Below, in pieces: positions 1-6,694 of a stretch of DNA of 21,904 bases. Source of the stretch: a virus; IMG/VR virus record IMGVR_UViG_3300005528_000222, positions 1-21,904 of that record; one strand, 5' to 3'. The notes under the pieces are model-generated. The model did not search any database, was not told the DNA's origin, and saw only the letters and a program-made list of their open reading frames with translations. The position numbers were made by a program, and so were the translations under genes. The stretch's first letter is position 1. Each line of letters opens with the position of its first letter.

Positions 1-1
1 G

Positions 2-2470
2 TTAAGCATTGACGAATATGCTAACGAAGATTATGATCCAAATGGTCCGCCCCCTGGACCCGAGTTTAAGCCTACGATGCCTGCAGGTACTGTCAGAGTA
101 GACGTTAGTGATGTATACGATTGGTACAAGCTAGGTCAACATATCAGCAATATGAAGGGTTTGGGTAAGCACGATTTCGGTAAAGGTCCTCCCAGCACTA
201 TTTTGTCATTCGGTGATGAAGATACCGAACACAAATATATTCAAGATTTAGAAAAGACTGGATTGACTACGACTGATATTGATCCAGTTGACCCCAAGCA
301 ACCAAAAGGTATGAAGCGTCAAAAAACTGACCCTACATTTAATGTCAATGAGACAGACGATAGAAAAGCAGCAGTACTTAAGATTCAGAAACACTTGAAT
401 AAGAAGTATGGTGCCAACCTTGACCTTGACGGTAAACTAGGTCCGTTGACTCTTAAATCAATCAACAAGTTTATGCCTAGAGCAAAAACTGGATTAGCTG
501 ATGAGCCTAACAAGACAACAGCAGTGCAGGGTAAGAAGCTGAAAGAAGCAAAGATTGATGCCCATCGTCAGGGTGATACTATTTGGATCAACTACTTTGA
601 GGTTCCTGAGAAAGGTAAAGGACTTGGTACTCAAGAATATATGAAGTTTGAAAAGAGCCTTCCTAAAGACATAAAGAAGATTCGTTTAGTAGCAAGTGAT
701 GCCGGATATGGTCCTACTCACGAGTTTTGGGACAGAATGGGATTTGACTATGCTTATCCAGATGATGATAATGAAATGGTTAAGCTGCTAGAAGCCGTCA
801 AGTTCAAAGTACAAAAGGGCAAGAATAAATTCTCTACTGAATTATTAGTAAGCGGTGAACCTGTTGGTATATATCAATACGATGCTACTACTGGACGCAG
901 TATTGCCGAAATTTATCCTGAGTTTAAGGGCAAGGGTTTAGGTAAACTATTAGTCTTACACGCTATCTATACCGCTGCACAATTAGGTCTTGATTTTATA
1001 GAAGATGATTCACGAACCGCAGAATATGATAACGTATTAGATAGCCTAAGCAGCAATGGTTATATAGTAGATGATGATGGATATTGGTATGTCACAGGTG
1101 ACGGAGAACAATATCTGAAACAATCATTAAAAGAAGCCCACCTGGTAGAAACCGCAGAGGAAAATCAAATTATCAATGCAGTTTCTAGAGCAGCCGCTGA
1201 TAAAATTGTCGAGTTCATGCAAGCGAATGAAAGCAAGATATTGGATATGTTATTGGTAGGCATGACTCCCAAAACTCGTCTAATATTATTTGGTTTAAAA
1301 CCAAAAGACCTAAATGTTCCCTCAGTGAAAGACCCGCTACTCAATAAATTATTAAAAACTATGAAAATTAAAGTCAGTACCTATAAGAATTGGAAAAACG
1401 AAAAAGATACAAAGATTTATGGAGAATACTATGAGGGTGATAACAGTATTTTACTTTATTTCCCGGCTCATGAACTTGCTGCTAAAATACGAGGAACAAC
1501 CATTCAATCCGAGGTTGCCAGTACATTATCACATGAAATTCAACATGCGCTTGACGATTTAAAAAGTCAGGGCAAGGCACTAGCAGATCCTATATTATAC
1601 AAAGGAATGAGTAACGATTATCAATCATATCTTAAAAGACCATATGAAGTGAATGCTAGATTCCAACAAGCAACTATGGACATAGCAGAATATGTAGCTA
1701 TGCCAAAGAAAGATGGTAGCAAGGCTACACAGAAAGATTTGCCGGAACTAATTCGTTACGCATTTGAAAAAAATCAATTAGATAAAATCTACGAGAAAAA
1801 TCAAAAAGAATATAAGAGATTATTGTCTCGTGCTTATAAGTTCTTCCAAGCTGAAATGAATGCTCCTAAGAAAGCAACTCCTCAAAATATAGTGAGTAGA
1901 GCAGTCAATTGGATAATGGGTAATTCCACAAAAGAAATTAATGAGGCTTCCGGATACATTCCAAGCGAAAAAGAGAAGAATGATCCTCGCTTCAAGACTG
2001 CACTGACTGTAGACGTTAAGCCAGACTCAATCAAGAAGAATGCTAAGGCGTTCAACTGGAAAACCTCACGAGCAGGCATCCCTCCCCAAGCACGAGCAGA
2101 TGGTAAGCTTGCGGAAGACCTAATGAGAGAGTTTAAAAGTTTTTTACTTGAAGATAAGCAGCCCAAAGTAGGTTATCACGTTACTGCTACAAAAAACTTA
2201 CCAGTCATACGTAAGAACGGAATCAAAGCAGATAGCAGAGGCAATAGCTATGTTTGGGATTCGTTTGAAATGGCTGAATGGTTCACCGACTTTCAGAACG
2301 ATGAGGGTCAAGATAGAACGATATTGAAAATAGATATGACAGGCATTGATGCCCGCCCCGATCCAGAAGCCGAAGACATGAGCGAATGGTCAAGTAGATT
2401 TAAGCCCGGCACGAACGGCGGCGCTTGGATAGTAACAGGTTCTATTCCACCGGACAAAATCATAGGTTGA
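2..2470 (+). CDS. Multidomain phage polyprotein-like protein (GNAT-like, metallopeptidase-like and ART-like modules), 5' end missing
   Basis: The frame is open to the left edge, so the true start lies outside. Residues are counted from the Met at 77, and 25 more precede it. Modules in order: a region with DVSDVYDWYKLG (9-20); a peptidoglycan-binding-like stretch (about 95-135, DGKLGPLT); a mini-GNAT-like domain (158-239, GKGLGT and FWDRMGF); a second GNAT-like domain (240-353, FKGKGLGK); a zinc-peptidase-like domain (354-623, HEIQH at 486-490, possible third ligand E524); a linker (624-692); and an ADP-ribosyltransferase-like domain (693-797, GYHVTATKNLPVIRKNGI). Boundaries coincide with L/I-x-E motifs: LKE|A157/158, LLE|A239/240, LKE|A353/354, INE|A623/624 and LLE|D692/693. 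T4 prohead protease gp21 cuts after L/I-x-E, and T4 packages the ADP-ribosyltransferase Alt. I infer a virion-internal polyprotein. Domain calls rest on motifs read by eye; the reading frame itself is certain. Confidence 0.85.
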   Translation, partial: LSIDEYANEDYDPNGPPPGPEFKPTMPAGTVRVDVSDVYDWYKLGQHISNMKGLGKHDFGKGPPSTILSFGDEDTEHKYIQDLEKTGLTTTDIDPVDPKQPKGMKRQKTDPTFNVNETDDRKAAVLKIQKHLNKKYGANLDLDGKLGPLTLKSINKFMPRAKTGLADEPNKTTAVQGKKLKEAKIDAHRQGDTIWINYFEVPEKGKGLGTQEYMKFEKSLPKDIKKIRLVASDAGYGPTHEFWDRMGFDYAYPDDDNEMVKLLEAVKFKVQKGKNKFSTELLVSGEPVGIYQYDATTGRSIAEIYPEFKGKGLGKLLVLHAIYTAAQLGLDFIEDDSRTAEYDNVLDSLSSNGYIVDDDGYWYVTGDGEQYLKQSLKEAHLVETAEENQIINAVSRAAADKIVEFMQANESKILDMLLVGMTPKTRLILFGLKPKDLNVPSVKDPLLNKLLKTMKIKVSTYKNWKNEKDTKIYGEYYEGDNSILLYFPAHELAAKIRGTTIQSEVASTLSHEIQHALDDLKSQGKALADPILYKGMSNDYQSYLKRPYEVNARFQQATMDIAEYVAMPKKDGSKATQKDLPELIRYAFEKNQLDKIYEKNQKEYKRLLSRAYKFFQAEMNAPKKATPQNIVSRAVNWIMGNSTKEINEASGYIPSEKEKNDPRFKTALTVDVKPDSIKKNAKAFNWKTSRAGIPPQARADGKLAEDLMREFKSFLLEDKQPKVGYHVTATKNLPVIRKNGIKADSRGNSYVWDSFEMAEWFTDFQNDEGQDRTILKIDMTGIDARPDPEAEDMSEWSSRFKPGTNGGAWIVTGSIPPDKIIG

Positions 2471-2495
2471 CAATGGCCCAAAACTATTGTAGTGT
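2467..2495 (+). promoter_or_regulatory. Possible sigma70-like promoter (weak -10)
   Basis: A perfect TTGACA at 2467-2472 overlaps the stop codon of the preceding gene and sits in the context GGTTGACAAT, which recurs before the VWA gene. At the matching distance the -10 box (TAGTGT, 2490-2495) is poor. It would start transcription just before or at the small gene at 2502. Confidence 0.3.
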
Positions 2496-2501
2496 GAGAC
2501 T

Positions 2502-2774
2502 ATGAGCAAAGATTTCAACACCGCAGAAGAAGCTAGAATGATCATGTATGATATCAATGATCAGCTTTGTAAGCTACCATATAACCCTGACCTAAGCAAG
2601 TTTTGCTACAATATCTGTGACATGGTTGAAGAGCTTAGCAAGCTTGAGGTCTATACCCGCCGCACCCCTCCCCGTTCTCGCTATCATGTGCAGTATAATA
2701 AACTGCGTGAAGAAATCCGCGGTGCTATTAAGCACCTCAACAACCTTATCCTTATGCTTCGCCTCATGGCATAA
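2502..2774 (+). CDS. Small hypothetical phage protein, 90 aa
   Basis: I do not recognise this protein. It is predicted to be mostly alpha-helical, with a charged N-terminal helix (TAEEARMIMYDINDQL), two cysteines in FCYNIC, an Arg-rich turn (TRRTPPRSRYH) and a C-terminal amphipathic helix ending in Leu/Met residues. The ATG has no convincing Shine-Dalgarno sequence. It lies alone between the polyprotein-like gene and the MoxR gene, whose promoter follows it. Codon use is mixed. It is probably real because it fills the gap neatly and is compositionally protein-like. No function is proposed. Confidence 0.65.
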   Translation: MSKDFNTAEEARMIMYDINDQLCKLPYNPDLSKFCYNICDMVEELSKLEVYTRRTPPRSRYHVQYNKLREEIRGAIKHLNNLILMLRLMA

Positions 2775-2802
2775 AAAAATATCCAGTTAGGCAAAAAACT
2801 GG

Positions 2803-2831
2803 TTGACTTCCCCCTCATAATATCATATAAC
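2803..2831 (+). promoter_or_regulatory. Sigma70-like promoter of the MoxR-type ATPase gene
   Basis: TTGACT (2803-2808), a 17-base spacer and TATAAC (2826-2831) match the bacterial housekeeping consensus well. The -35 context GGTTGAC is shared with the promoter before the VWA gene. Transcription is expected to start near 2838, directly before a stem-loop. This suggests early expression by unmodified host RNA polymerase. Confidence 0.7.
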
Positions 2832-2838
2832 AAGACTA

Positions 2839-2866
2839 TAGAGAGCAACGAAGCAAACACTCTCTA
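2839..2866 (+). promoter_or_regulatory. 5'-terminal stem-loop in the MoxR mRNA leader
   Basis: TAGAGAG (2839-2845) pairs with CTCTCTA (2860-2866) around a 14-base A-rich loop. The predicted transcription start is about one base upstream, so the mRNA would begin with this hairpin. Such structures can protect mRNA from 5'-end-dependent decay; that role is inferred. The Shine-Dalgarno sequence TAAGGAG (2880-2886) lies outside the stem. Confidence 0.45.
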
Positions 2867-2894
2867 CATTTGTTCAAACTAAGGAGCTTAAAGT

Positions 2895-3995
2895 ATGTCT
2901 CAAATGTCCGATAATCTCACTATCACTTCTATTCAGGCCCGTAAGGCTATTCTCGCTGCGTTCAAGGCAAAGCGCCCTGTCTTCCTCTGGGGCCCTCCGG
3001 GTATTGGTAAGTCTGAATGCGTTCAGGAAATCACTGACGAACTCGGTGGCTACATGGTTGATCTTCGCATGGCGCAGATGGAACCGACTGACATTCGCGG
3101 TATCCCCTACTTCAACAAGGAAATCGGCAAGATGGATTGGGCCGAACCTGTTGATCTTCCCAGCGAAGAACTTGCCGCACAGTATCCGATCGTCGTTCTT
3201 TTCCTTGACGAAATGAACTCCGCTCCCCCTGCTGTTCAGGCTGCTGGTTATCAGCTTATTCTGAACCGTCGTGTTGGTAAGTACAAGCTGCCTGATAACG
3301 TTGTTATCGTTGCTGCTGGTAACCGCGATAGCGACAAGGGTGTTACGTATCGTATGCCGATGCCGCTTGCTAACCGTTTCGTTCACCTTGAAATGCGTCC
3401 TGACTTCAACTCTTGGCAGCAGTGGGCTGTTAACAAGGGCGTTCACAAGGACGTTGTTGGTTATCTCTCGTTCGCTAAGCAGGATATGTACGACTTTGAT
3501 GCTAAGGCTTCGTCTCGCGCCTTCGCTACCCCGCGTTCGTGGGTGTTCGTGAGTGACCTGCTCACTGACGAGGACAACGTTGATAACGATACGCTGTTCA
3601 ATCTCGTTGCTGGTGCTGTCGGTGACGGTCTCGCTACCAAGTTCATGGCACATCGTCGTGTTGCTGGTCAGATGCCGAACCCCGCTGACATTCTTGATGG
3701 TAAGGTCAAGGACCTTAAGGTCAAGGAAATCTCTGCGATGTATTCGCTTACGATTTCTATGTGCTACGAACTTAAGGAAGCACTTGACAACAAGCGTGTT
3801 GATAACAAGCAGTTCCACGTGATGGCTGATAACTTCTTTGAATACATCATGAAGAACTTCGAAACTGAACTGGTTGTGATGGGTGCTAAGATTGCGCTTA
3901 AGACGTACCGTCTGCCGATCGAACCCTCGCAGCTTTCTAACTTTGACGAGTTCCACAAGAAGTACGGTAAGTACATCGTGGAAGCTGGCAACTAA
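2895..3995 (+). CDS. MoxR-type AAA+ ATPase
   Basis: This is a 366-residue AAA+ ATPase of MoxR type. Walker A is GPPGIGKS (33-40), Walker B is VVLFLDE (100-106), sensor 1 is AAGN with N143, and the ANRF motif (159-162) supplies the likely arginine finger R161. MoxR ATPases act as ATP-driven chaperones that insert cofactors into, or remodel, partner proteins carrying VWA domains. The VWA gene lies about 325 bases downstream and is the natural partner. The ATG follows TAAGGAG at an 8-base distance. Codon use is strongly biased (GTT, GCT, CGT, AAG, GAC, CTC), unlike the AT-ending codons of most genes here but like gp32 and UvsX, which suggests high expression. The identity of the family is clear; the phage role is unknown. 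Confidence 0.92.
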   Translation: MSQMSDNLTITSIQARKAILAAFKAKRPVFLWGPPGIGKSECVQEITDELGGYMVDLRMAQMEPTDIRGIPYFNKEIGKMDWAEPVDLPSEELAAQYPIVVLFLDEMNSAPPAVQAAGYQLILNRRVGKYKLPDNVVIVAAGNRDSDKGVTYRMPMPLANRFVHLEMRPDFNSWQQWAVNKGVHKDVVGYLSFAKQDMYDFDAKASSRAFATPRSWVFVSDLLTDEDNVDNDTLFNLVAGAVGDGLATKFMAHRRVAGQMPNPADILDGKVKDLKVKEISAMYSLTISMCYELKEALDNKRVDNKQFHVMADNFFEYIMKNFETELVVMGAKIALKTYRLPIEPSQLSNFDEFHKKYGKYIVEAGN

Positions 3996-4008
3996 GTCAG
4001 CAAGCTCC

Positions 4009-4042
4009 GGGGGAGGGTTTGAGACAGCCCTCCCCCATTTTT
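4009..4042 (+). terminator. Rho-independent terminator after the MoxR gene
   Basis: A perfect 9-bp GC-rich stem, GGGGGAGGG (4009-4017) with CCCTCCCCC (4028-4036), encloses a 10-base loop and is followed by ATTTTT. It lies just after the MoxR stop codon and would end the transcript before the zinc-binding miniprotein gene. The next promoter is at 4266. Confidence 0.85.
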
Positions 4043-4055
4043 CGTAGGTATTAAT

Positions 4056-4256
4056 ATGAGCATAGCCACTTGCGCGGTTTGCGGTGTCCAAGTAGAAAGA
4101 ACACTTCATCAATTCCCTACCCGTAAGTATCCGCACAATGCTCCCTACCTTGCCGCTCTATATCACCGAGATCCTTTTTGGGGAAATGGTGATTTTGAAG
4201 AATATTGCGGCCCTAAATGCGCTACAGAGGCTTTCTTAAAAAGCAAACAAGTATAA
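4056..4256 (+). CDS. Small zinc-binding-like protein, 66 aa
   Basis: The protein has CAVC near its N-terminus (C6, C9) and CGPKC (C51, C55), a four-cysteine arrangement suited to one structural zinc ion, with basic and aromatic residues between them (RTLHQFPTRKYPHNAP). I infer a treble-clef or zinc-ribbon-like fold. The start is preceded only by a weak TAGGT, and the gene sits between the MoxR terminator and the VWA promoter, so its expression probably depends on read-through. The ATG start leaves 13 bases after the terminator T-run. The function is not known; nucleic-acid binding or a protein-protein adaptor are the usual possibilities for such miniproteins. Confidence 0.7.
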   Translation: MSIATCAVCGVQVERTLHQFPTRKYPHNAPYLAALYHRDPFWGNGDFEEYCGPKCATEAFLKSKQV

Positions 4257-4265
4257 AGTTTTTGG

Positions 4266-4294
4266 TTGACAATACCGCTTAGGTTTGTTATATT
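4266..4294 (+). promoter_or_regulatory. Sigma70-like promoter of the VWA/HExxH gene
   Basis: A perfect TTGACA (4266-4271), a 17-base spacer and TATATT (4289-4294). The predicted start near 4301 gives a roughly 20-base leader carrying TAAGGAG (4307-4313). The GGTTGACAAT context repeats that at 2465. Confidence 0.75.
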
Positions 4295-4319
4295 GTCTAT
4301 ATCAACTAAGGAGATTTCT

Positions 4320-5624
4320 ATGAGTGACGTTATTCCCGGTACTGCGACTAAGCCTAAGAAGGGCAAGCGTACCCGCAGCAAGAAGTTTGAAAATCTGATC
4401 GGCCCGACCGATCCTAAGATTGATCACGAAGCCCGTGAGCGTCTTATTACCGCTCGTATTGGTCTCCTGCTTCGTCAAAGCTTTTTCGGCAATCTCGCTA
4501 CTCGTTTACAGCTTGTAAACGCTGACGAGTGGTGCTCCACTGCTGCTACTGACGGTCTGCGTTTCTACTACAACAGTCGTTTTATCAAGATGCTTCGCAC
4601 TAAGGAAGTTGAATTCCTTGTCGGTCACGAGGTCCTTCACGTTGTTTACGATCACCTTGGTCGTCGTGACAGCCGCGACCCTGAAATTTGGAACATCGCT
4701 AACGACTATGCTGTTAACGCTGACCTCAAGCGTCACAAGGTCGGTGAAATGATCACTACTGTTCCTGCTCTCTATGAGCAGAAGTATGATGGTCTTGCAT
4801 CCGAAGTCATTTATGACGACCTCATGAAGAACGTCAAGTACATTGATATTGACGAACTCCTCGACAAGATGCTTGACGATCACCTTGAAGATGAAGGTCA
4901 GGGCGAGGGTGACGGCGAAGATAATGGTCAGCAGGGTAATGGTAAGCGTCCGCGGATGAGCCCTGAGGAACGTGAACAAGCCCGTCAGGAAATGAAGCAG
5001 GCTATTCTCAACGCTGCACAGACTGCCGAAGCTGGTACTATCCCGCTGGGCGTTGAACGTCTTATCAAGCAGCTTACTGATCCTGTCATGCCCTGGCGTG
5101 AACTGATCCAGACTAATCTGACCTCTGCTATCAAGTCTGATTACACTTGGATGCGTCCTTCTCGTCGTTCTTGGCACATGGATGCTGTTATGCCTGGTAT
5201 GAATCCTGGTGAAGAAATTGACGTTGATATCTACATTGACATGTCAGGTTCTATCAGCAACAAGCAGGGTATGCAGTTCCTTAGCGAAGTCGCTGGTATG
5301 ATGGAAGCGTTTGATGGTTACTCGCTCCGTGTCACTTGCTTTGATACTCGCTGCTACAACACGCAGGAGTATACTAGTGAGAACATGGAGAACATTGAGG
5401 AGTATCAGCTTCACGGTGGTGGCGGCACCGACTTTGATAGCATCTTTGATGACCTCAAGGAAGCTGGTCGTGTCCCCAATCGTTTGATCGTCTTCACTGA
5501 CGGTTATCCGTGCGGTAGCTGGGGCGATGCTGATTATTGTGATACGACTTGGATCATTCACGGTGACCCCAATCCGAACCCGCCCTTCGGTACGTATGCT
5601 ATCTATGACGACCATAAGAAGTAA
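4320..5624 (+). CDS. HExxH plus VWA-domain protein (DUF2201/COG3864-like), MoxR partner
   Basis: This 434-residue protein has an N-terminal domain with HEVLH (103-107; H103, E104, H107), typical of zinc-dependent peptidase-like domains. An acidic, Gly/Gln-rich linker follows (about 188-208). The C-terminal von Willebrand A-like domain has an intact metal-binding MIDAS: DMSGS (307-311), a Thr in GGGGTD (T370) and D394 in FTDG. The order matches the DUF2201 family, often encoded beside MoxR ATPases. The start at 4320 is chosen because TAAGGAG lies six bases upstream; a longer reading from TTG at 4266 would begin inside the promoter. Codon use is as biased as in the MoxR gene. The pair probably forms an ATP-driven remodelling or maturation complex; substrates are unknown. 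Confidence 0.9.
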   Translation: MSDVIPGTATKPKKGKRTRSKKFENLIGPTDPKIDHEARERLITARIGLLLRQSFFGNLATRLQLVNADEWCSTAATDGLRFYYNSRFIKMLRTKEVEFLVGHEVLHVVYDHLGRRDSRDPEIWNIANDYAVNADLKRHKVGEMITTVPALYEQKYDGLASEVIYDDLMKNVKYIDIDELLDKMLDDHLEDEGQGEGDGEDNGQQGNGKRPRMSPEEREQARQEMKQAILNAAQTAEAGTIPLGVERLIKQLTDPVMPWRELIQTNLTSAIKSDYTWMRPSRRSWHMDAVMPGMNPGEEIDVDIYIDMSGSISNKQGMQFLSEVAGMMEAFDGYSLRVTCFDTRCYNTQEYTSENMENIEEYQLHGGGGTDFDSIFDDLKEAGRVPNRLIVFTDGYPCGSWGDADYCDTTWIIHGDPNPNPPFGTYAIYDDHKK

Positions 5625-5646
5625 TACGATAGCAAGTGTAGGGGCT

Positions 5647-5877
5647 ATGATATACGAGTCCCCGGACGGTGGAAAGACGATCTACGCAAGAGAGCGTGGG
5701 TCGTCTTACTGCGTTTTAGTCCGAAAAGACGATACCGTAGAGGAAATTAAACAGCTTCTTGCTAGACGAGACCGGCTTACTAAAATTTGTGAACTGGCTA
5801 AAACAGTTCCTGCATTAAACGATCAGCTAGAAAAGCTTGAAGAAATATATTTGTTGGTGAAAAATGAAAACAATTGA
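5647..5877 (+). CDS. Small hypothetical phage protein, 76 aa
   Basis: The protein begins MIYESPDGGKTIYARERGS and then forms a predicted helical, possibly coiled-coil, C-terminal half (about 30-72: VEEIKQLLARRDRLTK, LNDQLEKLEEIYLLVK). I have the impression that this MIYESPDGGKT opening occurs in other T4-like phage miniproteins, but I cannot verify that here. The ATG at 5647 is preferred over upstream in-frame TTG/ATG codons because those lie inside the VWA gene. Its Shine-Dalgarno sequence is poor (AGGGG very close to the start). Its 3' end overlaps the next gene by 14 bases, which implies translational coupling. Function unknown. Confidence 0.7.
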   Translation: MIYESPDGGKTIYARERGSSYCVLVRKDDTVEEIKQLLARRDRLTKICELAKTVPALNDQLEKLEEIYLLVKNENN

Positions 5878-6103
5878 CGATATCAACCTACACACATGGT
5901 TTATGGAACGTGAACTGGAGTTTAAGCCGGCGCACTTCATTGAGTCCAGCGTACCTGTTACCGAAGAATCTAAGGTTTGGATTCTAGAAAAGCTTACCGG
6001 AAGATTCACTTTAGGACCGGGCGCTGTCACTTTCTATAACGGTATGTTCCCCTCATTTGAAGATTCTAAAGAAGCACTGTTCTATGAACTTACGTGGGGT
6101 TAA
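5864..6103 (+). CDS. Small protein with aromatic-L-x-W tail, 79 aa
   Basis: The protein contains WILEKLTGRF and ends FEDSKEALFYELTWG. The C-terminal pattern (acidic residues, A, x-x, aromatic, x-x-L-x-W) is shared with the next two genes and loosely with the gene at 9000, suggesting a family of tandem miniproteins. The ending probably forms a helix followed by a beta strand. The gene overlaps both neighbours, by 14 and 20 bases, so translation of the run is likely coupled. Function unknown; its size and compact composition suit a small inhibitor or adaptor of host proteins, but that is speculation. Confidence 0.7.
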   Translation: MKTIDDINLHTWFMERELEFKPAHFIESSVPVTEESKVWILEKLTGRFTLGPGAVTFYNGMFPSFEDSKEALFYELTWG

Positions 6104-6404
6104 CGCTACTACTGTTGTACAAGACGATGTTCCGTTTGAACCTGCGGCTCGGCGTATACTTACCTTTCAACGAGACCGCAGTAAACTTTATGTTGATAAA
6201 ACACCATACCACTATGCCAATCCAATAATGTATTCATTTGCAGAGTTGGAAGAAATGGCTTATTGGTGCCATGATACCTTTGGTCATCGTGGCTATAGAC
6301 AAAATACTATGGAACTTGTGTGGGACTTCAATGCTGATCCTTACTACATCTTTTGGTTCAAGGAAGAAAAGCATTTGATGATGTTCATACTACGTTGGTC
6401 ATGA
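6084..6404 (+). CDS. Small protein with aromatic-L-x-W tail, 106 aa
   Basis: This is the second member of the miniprotein run. It ends WFKEEKHLMMFILRWS, matching the tail of its neighbours. The middle is rich in aromatic residues (YHYANPIMYSF, AYWCHDTFGHRGY, YYIFWF). The start is uncertain: an ATG at 6084 overlaps the previous gene by 20 bases, while an ATG at 6057 would add nine residues. I chose 6084 because the shorter overlap is more like the rest of the cluster. The gene ends in an ATGA overlap with the following gene. Function unknown. Confidence 0.7.
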   Translation: MNLRGVNATTVVQDDVPFEPAARRILTFQRDRSKLYVDKTPYHYANPIMYSFAELEEMAYWCHDTFGHRGYRQNTMELVWDFNADPYYIFWFKEEKHLMMFILRWS

Positions 6405-6634
6405 CTACTGTACGTATAGGCGCTAGTATGGCATCTAACGTATTAGAAGTACTCATTTGGCTGAGTGACAATGTAGGCAACTCAGACTTACGCCGACATT
6501 TTGATAGTCATGCTACTCATTATTACGGTGAAAATTGGGAAGCTAGATGGTGTCAATTTGGGGCAGGGTGGTTTATGGATGTGACATTTGATGACCCTAA
6601 ACACGCTACTTTCTTTAATTTGCGATGGAAATAA
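6401..6634 (+). CDS. Small protein with aromatic-L-x-W tail, 77 aa
   Basis: This is the third member of the miniprotein run. The ATG at 6401 overlaps the previous stop codon (ATGA). It begins MTTVRIGASMASNVLEVLIW, has a Trp-rich middle (ENWEARWCQFGAGWFMDV) and ends FDDPKHATFFNLRWK, the clearest version of the shared tail. The recurrence of the same ending in adjacent genes points to duplication followed by rapid divergence, common in phage early-gene arms races. Function unknown. Confidence 0.7.
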   Translation: MTTVRIGASMASNVLEVLIWLSDNVGNSDLRRHFDSHATHYYGENWEARWCQFGAGWFMDVTFDDPKHATFFNLRWK

Positions 6635-6694
6635 AAATATTCTCCGAACAAATTAGCAATTAAATACAAATGCGAATTTACAAGGAGAACGCAA

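Noticed and set aside
548-1135. Reading the two GNAT-like segments as a simple tandem duplication
   Set aside because: Beyond GKGLG they do not align, and their lengths differ (82 and 114 residues).
2874-4136. 420-residue open frame on the minus strand opposite the MoxR gene
   Set aside because: It is a shadow produced by the strong codon bias of the MoxR gene. It has no ribosome site or domain motif and would span the MoxR terminator.
4266-4319. Upstream TTG start for the VWA gene
   Set aside because: It would begin inside the -35 box of the gene's own promoter; TAAGGAG fixes the start at 4320.
4506-5177. 223-residue open frame on the minus strand opposite the VWA gene
   Set aside because: It has the same cause, low-complexity composition and no start signal. 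All convincing genes in the window are on the + strand.
6659-6666. ATTAAATA as a late promoter for the AT-hook gene
   Set aside because: It is a poor match to the octamer, and the gene has a normal leader with a strong ribosome site; it could be real but is not supported.
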